Source: Planctomycetota bacterium | Lineage (GTDB): Bacteria > Planctomycetota > Brocadiia > Brocadiales > Bathyanammoxibiaceae | Length of the DNA stretch: 5,585 bases | Assembly (NCBI GenBank): GCA_030623665.1 | Contig: JAUXLO010000131.1 | Span: 1-5,585, forward strand | Direction: 5' to 3' | Part shown: piece after piece, positions 1 through 5,330 of the stretch | How positions within the stretch are numbered: position 1 is the first letter of the stretch | How the letters are laid out: every line of letters starts with the position of its first letter | Translations under genes and position numbers: made by a program | The notes under the pieces: model-generated | Database searches by the model: none | Seen by the model: the letters and a program-made list of their open reading frames with translations, nothing else | Told to the model about the DNA's origin: nothing

Positions 1-843
1 GGTCGGCCTCTGGGCCCTAAACGTGCGGCCGTAGCTGACCGTCTCCCCGGCGGAAATGTTCTTTATAAAACCAAGACTGGTCTTAAGCGTCATCGCCGGA
101 CGGACGCCTATAGAGTGCGCTATGTGATCAGTATCCGGGCATGACGGGCATAGGCCGTAGAGCAGCATACCCGGACGTACCATGTTCATGTCAAGAAATG
201 TCTCAGGCATTCTCAGTATCGCCCCGCTGTTCGCCGCATGTCTCAGCGGTATGCAAATGCCCAGGGCCTCAGTTTCTCTTACGACATCGTTAAATATGCG
301 AAGTTGTTCGTGGGTATGGCCACTGTCTGTCTCAGTGGAAGAGCTGAAGTGCGTAAAGAGACCTTCGATTAGAAGGTTCTCAGTATCCGCCACCTCCCTA
401 ATAAACCTTACCGCCTCACTATGGTGGACACCCATACTGCCCATACCCGTATCAATCTTCACATGTACGCTTGCTACCTTTCCAAGCGCCCCTGCGCACG
501 CGGAGAGCCTGTGTGCCAGGGCTTCGTCACAAAGATTTGGTATGAGTGAATATCTGAGGAGGACGCCCGCTTCTTCCGGGAACACGCAGCCCAGCACCAG
601 GATGGGAATCTTTATGCCCCTGTCCCTTAGCGCTATCCCCTCCTCCACACTGGCGACGGCCAGCATCTCTACGTTGAGTGATTGCAGGAGGCGGGCGACC
701 CGGGAGGCCCCGTGTCCGTAGGCTTCTGACTTTATAACGCCCATAATGCCCACGCCAGGTCCGATTCGCTTGCGAATCATACGGACGTTATGGGCAATGG
801 AAGAAAGATCTATCTCTACCCTGTTCTTGCCGGGTAATCGCAC
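1..843 (-). CDS. alr: Alanine racemase, partial (3' end outside window)
   Basis: This PLP enzyme interconverts L- and D-alanine in the cytoplasm, supplying D-alanine for peptidoglycan. The first 281 residues are present; the C-terminal part lies beyond the left edge. Family marks seen in order are the first strand RVEIDLSSIAHN (8-19), the PLP-lysine motif IKSEAYGHG (K38), KIDTGMG (129-135, K129 matching the lysine carbamylated in known structures), THF (H165), HAANSG (202-207), VRPGMLLYG (222-230, with the arginine that contacts the PLP ring nitrogen) and VSYGRT (269-274, Y271 being the second catalytic base). The GTG at 843 is chosen because an in-frame TAG lies four codons upstream and the next ATG (codon 22) would remove the conserved first strand. 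A possible AAAGG ribosome site lies about 12 nt upstream, rather far. Oddities: position 136 is serine where the family has arginine, and the lysine motif reads KSEAYGHG rather than KANAYGHG. The gene follows yidD in the same direction after 150 bp. The assignment is firm; the activity is assumed. Confidence 0.93.
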   Translation of the reverse strand, partial: MRLPGKNRVEIDLSSIAHNVRMIRKRIGPGVGIMGVIKSEAYGHGASRVARLLQSLNVEMLAVASVEEGIALRDRGIKIPILVLGCVFPEEAGVLLRYSLIPNLCDEALAHRLSACAGALGKVASVHVKIDTGMGSMGVHHSEAVRFIREVADTENLLIEGLFTHFSSSTETDSGHTHEQLRIFNDVVRETEALGICIPLRHAANSGAILRMPETFLDMNMVRPGMLLYGLCPSCPDTDHIAHSIGVRPAMTLKTSLGFIKNISAGETVSYGRTFRAQRPT

Positions 844-993
844 AGGCTGTCTCTACCTTTCCTTAATAGAGCACAGCCACCCCATGGAATGCTTAATCGC
901 GTGAGGCAATAACTTACTATTAAAGCCAAAAAGATTCAAGCAAAATCTTCGGTGCAGGGAGTTTCTGTCACGATGGGGGTTCAAGTGTTTCTG
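844..993. other. Intergenic gap between yidD and alr
   Basis: This 150-bp stretch is AT-richer in its middle (about 905-950) than the flanking genes. It contains a 10-bp direct repeat at its yidD end and an AT-only hairpin followed by a T run on the minus strand; both are listed separately. No coding frame is convincing. A promoter for alr could lie here, but I see no good -35/-10 pair. Confidence 0.6.
924..949 (-). terminator. Possible weak intrinsic terminator after yidD
   Basis: On the minus strand AAGATT (949-944) and AATCTT (936-931) form a 6-bp stem with a 7-nt loop, running directly into further T residues and then GGCTTT. It is placed about 45 bp after the yidD stop, where a terminator would sit. 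The stem has only one G-C pair, so it would be weak, and read-through into alr is likely. Confidence 0.25.
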
Positions 994-996
994 TCA
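961..996. repeat. 10-bp direct repeat GTTTCTGTCA, two copies
   Basis: GTTTCTGTCA occurs exactly at 961-970 and 987-996, with starts 26 bp apart. On the minus strand the copies read TGACAGAAAC, and the first copy met includes the yidD stop codon. The copies are on the same helical face to within about half a turn. Function is unknown; it may be a small duplication or chance. Confidence 0.5.
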
Positions 997-1203
997 GTCC
1001 ACGGGGTTGTAGCCTGAACCGCCGAGGGGGTGGCAGCGCAGGATGCGCCAGAGGCCCCTGGGAACGCCCACGATAACCCCCTTCTTCTCTACGGCCTCTA
1101 TCATGTATTCCGAACAACTGGGAAAGTAGCGGCAGCTGGATTGCTTCAGAGGCGATATGTAGCGCTGGTACACCCTGATGATGCCAATTGCCAGAGACCT
1201 CAT
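994..1203 (-). CDS. yidD: Membrane protein insertion efficiency factor YidD
   Basis: A 69-residue protein of the YidD family, a small peripheral inner-membrane protein thought to help YidC insert membrane proteins. An amphipathic N-terminal helix (about residues 2-17, including IIRVYQRYISPL) is followed by the signature CRYFPSCSEY (24-33), then GLWRILRCHP (50-59) and a C-terminal GYNPVD. The three family cysteines are present (C24, C30, C57). The ATG at 1203 is preferred over an in-frame ATG seven codons upstream because AAGGAGG sits 5 nt before it and it makes an ATGA overlap with the rnpA stop, a typical coupled junction. Length matches the usual 70-85 residues. The rnpA-yidD order is standard, but the next gene downstream here is alr and not yidC. 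Confidence 0.95.
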   Translation of the reverse strand: MRSLAIGIIRVYQRYISPLKQSSCRYFPSCSEYMIEAVEKKGVIVGVPRGLWRILRCHPLGGSGYNPVD

Positions 1204-1574
1204 CGGGCCCTCCTTGCGTTGCACCAGCGGATGAATCTCTTGAATTCCTCCTCCGCTCCCTTGAAAGTGGTGGGGAAATTCTTGCCCGGTATGATAACGA
1301 CGTCGAGTCCGGTCCCCAGCAGCGACTTATTTAACCTGAAGCACTCTCTGATAAGACGTCTCATGCGGTTACGTTTCACGGCGCCCCCGACCTTTTTGCC
1401 TGTAACTATGCCCAGGCGTGAGAAGTCGAGAGAGTTTGTAAGCACGTAGGCGACAAGATTTGTGCCGCGGAATGACACCTTTCTCTCAAAAACCCTTTCG
1501 AAGTCCTTCCGTTTTCTCAGCCTCTCTGTCTTCTTGAGGCGGGCATCCGTATTTATGTGTGTTGCTCCGTTCAT
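1200..1574 (-). CDS. rnpA: Ribonuclease P protein component
   Basis: This is the protein subunit of RNase P, which binds the catalytic RNA and helps remove 5' leaders from precursor tRNAs. From the ATG at 1574 it is 124 residues, a normal length. ERLRKRKDFERVFE (17-30) is the usual N-terminal region. The RNR signature VKRNRMRRLIRE spans 66-77, with K67, R68, N69, R70, R73 and E77 in the expected places, and DVVIIPGK (91-98) is the following core strand. An in-frame GTG at 1637 would add 21 residues unlike the family, and neither start has a clear ribosome site, so the start is uncertain. The stop overlaps the yidD start. In many bacteria rpmH precedes this gene; I find no L34-like frame upstream. 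Confidence 0.94.
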   Translation of the reverse strand: MNGATHINTDARLKKTERLRKRKDFERVFERKVSFRGTNLVAYVLTNSLDFSRLGIVTGKKVGGAVKRNRMRRLIRECFRLNKSLLGTGLDVVIIPGKNFPTTFKGAEEEFKRFIRWCNARRAR

Positions 1575-1591
1575 AATAGCTGGTGCGGCTG

Positions 1592-1605
1592 GCGTCAGAT
1601 GACGC
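1592..1605. repeat. Inverted repeat GCGTCA-GA-TGACGC
   Basis: GCGTCA (1592-1597) and TGACGC (1600-1605) are perfect inverted copies around a 2-bp centre. It lies 18 bp upstream of the chosen rnpA ATG. Such a compact palindrome suits a dimeric regulator's operator better than an RNA hairpin, since a 2-nt loop is too small without opening a pair. The role is inferred only from position. Confidence 0.4.
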
Positions 1606-1632
1606 AAAGGCCGTCTTTCATTTTGCCAGACC

Positions 1633-1646
1633 GGCACGTTAGTGCC
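1633..1646. repeat. Inverted repeat GGCAC-GTTA-GTGCC
   Basis: A 5-bp, G-C-rich perfect stem with a tetraloop, in the presumed rnpA leader about 60 bp from the rnpA ATG. No T run follows on either strand, so it is not a typical terminator. It could be a leader hairpin or an operator half of the same control region as the 1592-1605 palindrome. Confidence 0.35.
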
Positions 1647-1701
1647 AGTACAGTAACGACTTCTGTTTTTTCTACGAACATCCTTCTTTAGGTATTTATT
1701 T

Positions 1702-1710
1702 CTTATATCA
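1702..1710 (-). promoter_or_regulatory. Candidate extended -10 promoter for rnpA-yidD
   Basis: On the minus strand the sequence reads TGATATAAG: an extended TG motif one base before a -10 hexamer that matches TATAAT at five of six positions. There is no good -35 hexamer, which extended -10 promoters can do without. Transcription would start near 1695, giving a leader of about 120 nt before the chosen rnpA ATG, containing both inverted repeats. This is a prediction from sequence only. Confidence 0.35.
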
Positions 1711-1821
1711 CCAGATTGCCGAAAATGCCATTTAAAATTAGAGATATGGACACGGTTGTATTTATGATAGCGGAAATCCTTAACCCGTGCAGGTGGCCAG
1801 TCTTATGTGGGGTCTTTGTCC

Positions 1822-1850
1822 TTGAATAATATTTACTTAAGGCATATAAT
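1822..1850 (+). promoter_or_regulatory. Sigma-70-type promoter for kdsD operon
   Basis: TTGAAT (1822-1827), a 17-bp spacer, and a perfect TATAAT (1845-1850) form a strong-looking housekeeping promoter. Transcription should start near 1857, leaving a leader of about 17 nt before the GTG at 1874, just long enough to hold the GGAGG site at 1864-1868. This short leader makes the upstream in-frame GTG at 1862 an unlikely start. Confidence 0.6.
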
Positions 1851-1873
1851 TTATTGTTTAAGTGGAGGATTTT

Positions 1874-2845
1874 GTGAAGGAGACCAGCCAGGACATCGCG
1901 TTTGCAAAGGAGGTCTTAGAGTTCGAGGCCCGGGCCGTACAGAACCTCATCCGGGGGATAGACGACGGCTTCCAGCAGGCAGTAGACCTTATCTTCAATT
2001 GCAGGGGACGTGTGGTGGTGACTGGTATTGGCAAGGCCGGTATAGTGGGCCAAAAGATATCTGCAACACTCGCCTCGACGGGAACCCCGTCCTATTGGCT
2101 CCATCCGGCGGAGGCGCGGCACGGTGACCTGGGCAGGGTGGTTAAGGAAGACGTGGTGCTGGCGCTTTCTAACAGCGGACAGACAGAGGTCGTGCTGCTG
2201 CTTCCCCACGTGAAGAAGATAGGCGCAAAGGTCATTGCAATAACGGGAGATAAAGAGTCCACCCTTGCGCTCCACAGCGACGTGGTGTTGGGCATAGGGA
2301 AGGTGGAGGAACCATGCCACCTGGGACTGGCGCCGAGTGCGAGCTCGACGGCCATGCTTGCTATTGGCGATGCGCTGGCACTTACGGTATTCAAGAAGAA
2401 GGACTTAAAGAAAGAGGATTTCGCGGCATATCACCCGGGGGGAGAACTGGGCAAGAAGCTGCTGACCGTTGATATGGTCATGCGTGCAGGGGAAGGCAAT
2501 CCCGTCACCTCTGAGTCCACCCCGGTCATTAAGGCACTTGAGATTATGACAAATACCAGGGGTAGACCGGGTGCGGTCAGTATCGTAGATTCAAGCGGCC
2601 GGCTGTGCGGCTTCTTCACCGATGGAGACCTCAGGAGATATCTGCAAAAGGGGCGAGACTTCCTCAACAGGCCAATAAACGAGGTAATGACCAAAGACCC
2701 GAGGACTGCCAAGACAGGTTCCCTCGCCGCTGACGTCTACAGGGTTCTTAGGGAATACAAGATAGACCAGCTTCCGGTAGTAGACGATAAAGATGTGCCG
2801 GTAGGTCTGGTGGACGTCCAGGACCTCTTGGACGTGGGATACTAA
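1874..2845 (+). CDS. kdsD: D-arabinose-5-phosphate isomerase
   Basis: It converts D-ribulose 5-phosphate to D-arabinose 5-phosphate, the first committed step towards Kdo, the inner sugar of LPS. The 323-residue length is close to that of E. coli KdsD (328). A sugar-isomerase (SIS) domain covers roughly 30-175, with GIGKAG (K54), ASTGTPS, HPAEARHGDLG and SNSGQTE (E105). EEPCHLGLAPS (E145/E146) and YHPGGELGKKL (H187) follow. These match the catalytic Lys, two Glu and His described for KdsD. Two CBS domains fill about 200-255 and 265-323, the second ending QLPVVDD...VGLVDVQDLL. The GTG at 1874 is chosen because GGAGG lies 5 nt upstream; an in-frame GTG at 1862 would add four residues but overlaps that site. 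kdsC starts 3 nt after the stop. KpsF/GutQ paralogues have the same fold, but the neighbours favour KdsD. Confidence 0.93.
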   Translation: MKETSQDIAFAKEVLEFEARAVQNLIRGIDDGFQQAVDLIFNCRGRVVVTGIGKAGIVGQKISATLASTGTPSYWLHPAEARHGDLGRVVKEDVVLALSNSGQTEVVLLLPHVKKIGAKVIAITGDKESTLALHSDVVLGIGKVEEPCHLGLAPSASSTAMLAIGDALALTVFKKKDLKKEDFAAYHPGGELGKKLLTVDMVMRAGEGNPVTSESTPVIKALEIMTNTRGRPGAVSIVDSSGRLCGFFTDGDLRRYLQKGRDFLNRPINEVMTKDPRTAKTGSLAADVYRVLREYKIDQLPVVDDKDVPVGLVDVQDLLDVGY

Positions 2846-2848
2846 AAG

Positions 2849-3355
2849 GTGGGACTGGAAGATATAAAACTTATGGTTATCGACGTAGACGGGGTGCTTA
2901 CCGATGGCAGGATATTCTGTACTGATGGTGGGGAGGAGATGAAGGTCTTTCACGTAAAAGACGGTTCAGGGATAGTGTACTGGCACCGTGCCGGGCTTAA
3001 GTCTGCGATCATAAGCGGGAGGACCTCGCGGGCCGTTGAGCACAGGGCCAGAGAACTGGGGATAAGTGACGTATATCAGGGGGCGCAGCGAAAGCTGGAT
3101 GTCTATGAGAAGATAATTGAGAAGCACGGGTTGAGGGATGAGGAGGTTTGCTATGTCGGGGACGACCTGATAGACCTGCCTGTGCTGAGACGTGTGGGTT
3201 TTTCTGTAGCAGTGCCCAATTCTCCCGAAGAGGTATTAAGTGCAGCGGATTACGTAACAAAGGCTCCGGGCGGCGGTGGTGCGGTGAGAGAAGTGGTGGA
3301 AAAGGTGTTAAAGTCCCAGGGTAAATGGGAAGGTATAATGAAGAGGTACGTATAA
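2849..3355 (+). CDS. kdsC: 3-deoxy-D-manno-octulosonate 8-phosphate phosphatase
   Basis: A HAD-family phosphatase of the small, capless C0 type that removes phosphate from Kdo-8-phosphate to release Kdo in the cytoplasm. At 168 residues it has the usual KdsC length. Motif I is DVDGVLTDG (12-20; nucleophile D12 and acid/base D14). Motif II is ISGRTS (S56), motif III lysine is K82, and motif IV is GDDLIDLPVL (D105, D106, D109). The C-terminal PGGGGAVRE (140-148) is characteristic of KdsC. The GTG at 2849 keeps the complete first strand (IKLMVID); it lacks a well-placed ribosome site, but the kdsD stop is only 3 nt upstream, so translation is probably coupled. An internal ATG at codon 9 would cut the strand and is less likely. 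The position between kdsD and the lptC-like gene supports the role. Confidence 0.94.
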   Translation: MGLEDIKLMVIDVDGVLTDGRIFCTDGGEEMKVFHVKDGSGIVYWHRAGLKSAIISGRTSRAVEHRARELGISDVYQGAQRKLDVYEKIIEKHGLRDEEVCYVGDDLIDLPVLRRVGFSVAVPNSPEEVLSAADYVTKAPGGGGAVREVVEKVLKSQGKWEGIMKRYV

Positions 3356-3362
3356 GAACAGA

Positions 3363-5273
3363 ATGGTTATTAGTAAGAGAAGGATAGCGTTGTTTTCTGT
3401 ACTCGGGTGTCTTTTGTTCCTTGTTCTGCTGTCGATGCTCGGCGTTATTCCCAACAGGTACAGCGTGAAGAGGGTTACTGATATGGAAGACACGTACAAG
3501 GGGAGGTCTTACACTGAACTTCGGGAGGCGGGGGGAGAAACTGAGGTAAGACAGTATATCAGCAACTTCTATTTGCCGAGATACGATGAGACGGGAAAAG
3601 AGGTCTTTACTATTCGGGGCAGGGAGGCGTTTTTAATAAATGACATGTTTTACAAGATCAACAGGCCGGAGATCCATATGAAGGGCGCTATGGGGCAGAT
3701 GGGAGACTCTGAAGAAGAAGAGGTGGCGGATTCTGCCGAAGAGAAGGAGCCGTCTGAAACCCAAGACGTTGTAATAACTGCCAAAAAGGGCGAGATGGAC
3801 AGGCAAACAAATATAGGCGTCCTGACAGACAATGTTGTAGTCAAACTGGGGGACAATACCACGCTGAAGACAGAACGTCTCCAGTACTATCCAGACGAGA
3901 AGAAGGCTAAAACGGATAGTCCCGTTGTGGTCGAGGGAGAGAAGATGCACATTGTCGGAGTGGGCATGGAAGCCGAGATAGCCACCGGGAGGATGTGGAT
4001 TGAAAAGAACGTTGTGGCTGAGATCAAGGGCTCAAAAAGCAACCTGTTGATGGTCTCCTTCGGGGAAAAGGATGACGAAGACAAGGACGAGGGCAAGAAG
4101 AAGGTTGACAGGCTCTTCATCAGATGTGACGGAAAAATGGTGTTTGAGAAGGAACCGAACATGGTTACCTTTCATGACAATGTCAGGGTCAGGAGGGGTA
4201 GTTCTACGATGACTTCCGACAAGATGATAATTGTCTTTGGTAAGGATGGCGATAAACCAAAGATGATTATCTGTGAAGGTAGCGTCACTGCCTCGGACGG
4301 CGAAAAGGTGATCAAAGGCGATTTTTTAATCTGGGATGTGGTGTCGGACGCTACCACCTTGAAAGGGGATCCCAATGCGGCATTCTTTGAGAAGAAGACT
4401 TCTATAATCGCTCCCAAGATGATATTTCATCAAACGGAGGACAAGGTTGTTGCCCCGAATGGCGGTCAACTGACCACAAAGGGCTTCAAAGAGGGAGACA
4501 CTGAGGACGGAATGCTGGGTAGTGGAAATGTTACCATTACCTGGAAGGGCAGGATGGACTTCGAGAAGTCGAGAGGGCAGGCGGTTTTTGAAGAAGACGT
4601 TCGTTTAAGCCGTAGAGATTTCAAGATGAACAGCCAAAAACTGGTAATCGGTTTTGGAAAGGGCAAGGGTCTCAAGGTAAAGAGTTTAAACGCAACAGGC
4701 GGAACGTATATTGTGGAGAACAAGGAGAACAATATAAGAGAGGTCTATGGAGACGAGGCCGTATGGAATAAAGACACCAAAGTTATTGAGATCCTGGGCG
4801 AGGGGACGCTGTATTTTCAGGGCAAGGAAGGGGATGAGAGCCATGGTTTGACAAACATAAGCTGGGGCAAAAAGATGGTCAGAGATGAGGCGAATAAGAA
4901 GATAAGTTTCTTTGAGAACGTTAAGGCCATCAAGGGTGAAGAGCTAGTTGAGTGCAATCAGCTCAACGCGTTCCTTAGCGATAGTAACAAGGTAAGACGT
5001 ATAGTTGCCCTGGGGGACGTTATCTATAGCGATACGAAGGAAGGCGGGATTGAGGCCGTTGGTGACGTCTTAGAGTGGGACTGGAAGCTAAATAAGATGA
5101 TACTGAGCGGCTCGCCAAATGCAGAGGTAAGGAGGAAAGGGGCCAAGACCTTTGCAAAAAGGGTGTATTATGACCCGAAGACCCAGCGTTTGAGTTGGAG
5201 GGAAAAGCCTCGCTGGCACATACCCCTTGTGGGGCAGGACGCCAACAAAAGTCTGCCTATAATACCGTTTTGA
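3363..5273 (+). CDS. LptC-like protein fused to LptA/OstA-like modules
   Basis: A 636-residue protein probably involved in moving LPS from the inner membrane across the periplasm. A basic N terminus and one membrane helix (about 8-28) anchor it; the rest should be periplasmic. Residues 66-106 resemble the start of LptC (ISNFYLPRYDETGKEVF, then a strand ending RPEIHM). After an acidic insert (115-134, EEEE run) come four similar beta-rich stretches, at about 136-223, 257-362, 396-487 and 501-611. They share patterns such as F-x-x-NV/DV-x-V, a 'G-x-L-x-W/Y-D' strand and 'L-x-G-x-P-x-A', as in the OstA/LptA fold. A charged linker (234-249) precedes the second stretch. LptC is normally about 190 residues and LptA about 180, so this is much larger than either. 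It begins 7 nt after kdsC with a weak ribosome site, suggesting coupling. Family membership is inferred by eye; module borders are approximate. Confidence 0.75.
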   Translation: MVISKRRIALFSVLGCLLFLVLLSMLGVIPNRYSVKRVTDMEDTYKGRSYTELREAGGETEVRQYISNFYLPRYDETGKEVFTIRGREAFLINDMFYKINRPEIHMKGAMGQMGDSEEEEVADSAEEKEPSETQDVVITAKKGEMDRQTNIGVLTDNVVVKLGDNTTLKTERLQYYPDEKKAKTDSPVVVEGEKMHIVGVGMEAEIATGRMWIEKNVVAEIKGSKSNLLMVSFGEKDDEDKDEGKKKVDRLFIRCDGKMVFEKEPNMVTFHDNVRVRRGSSTMTSDKMIIVFGKDGDKPKMIICEGSVTASDGEKVIKGDFLIWDVVSDATTLKGDPNAAFFEKKTSIIAPKMIFHQTEDKVVAPNGGQLTTKGFKEGDTEDGMLGSGNVTITWKGRMDFEKSRGQAVFEEDVRLSRRDFKMNSQKLVIGFGKGKGLKVKSLNATGGTYIVENKENNIREVYGDEAVWNKDTKVIEILGEGTLYFQGKEGDESHGLTNISWGKKMVRDEANKKISFFENVKAIKGEELVECNQLNAFLSDSNKVRRIVALGDVIYSDTKEGGIEAVGDVLEWDWKLNKMILSGSPNAEVRRKGAKTFAKRVYYDPKTQRLSWREKPRWHIPLVGQDANKSLPIIPF

Positions 5274-5330
5274 CAAGAGGCTGCTGTCGTTTTTGAGTAT
5301 TTTGTCGTTAATTCTCGTGTAAGGGGTTAG

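Larger units (their letters stand above)
1575..1873. other. Divergent intergenic region between rnpA and kdsD
   Basis: This stretch of about 300 bp separates leftward rnpA from rightward kdsD. It holds two inverted repeats in the presumed rnpA leader, a candidate leftward extended -10 near 1702-1710, and a good rightward promoter at 1822-1850 (all listed separately). I see no protein gene in either direction, and in particular no L34 (KRTYQPS-type) frame. The stretch 1680-1860 is noticeably AT-richer than the genes, as expected for promoters. Confidence 0.7.

Noticed and set aside
182..721. Long rightward open frame of 179 codons
   Set aside because: It lies entirely antisense to alr, whose protein shows all the family motifs. 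The rightward translation is Ser/Pro/Ala-rich with no recognisable domain.
1030..1449. Rightward open frame of 139 codons over yidD and rnpA
   Set aside because: It is antisense to two well-supported genes and has no recognisable motif or good ribosome site.
1595..1621. Eight-codon leader frame (MKDGLCVI) on the minus strand upstream of rnpA
   Set aside because: It has no clear ribosome site, no run of regulatory codons, and no attenuator-type hairpin plus T run after it.
1633..1648. Sigma-54-like element on the minus strand (TGGCAC ... TGCC)
   Set aside because: The GC doublet is one base too close to the GG doublet for a -24/-12 promoter, and the resemblance arises from the inverted repeat itself.
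1751..1789. Imperfect inverted repeat CACGGTT ... AACCCGTG
   Set aside because: Only five contiguous pairs close a loop of nearly 30 nt, with a bulge in one arm; this is within chance for an intergenic region.
5274..5300. Possible terminator after the LptC-like gene (GACA ... TGTC then GTTTTT)
   Set aside because: The stem is only four base pairs with a 9-nt loop, too weak to call; read-through into the next gene is more likely.
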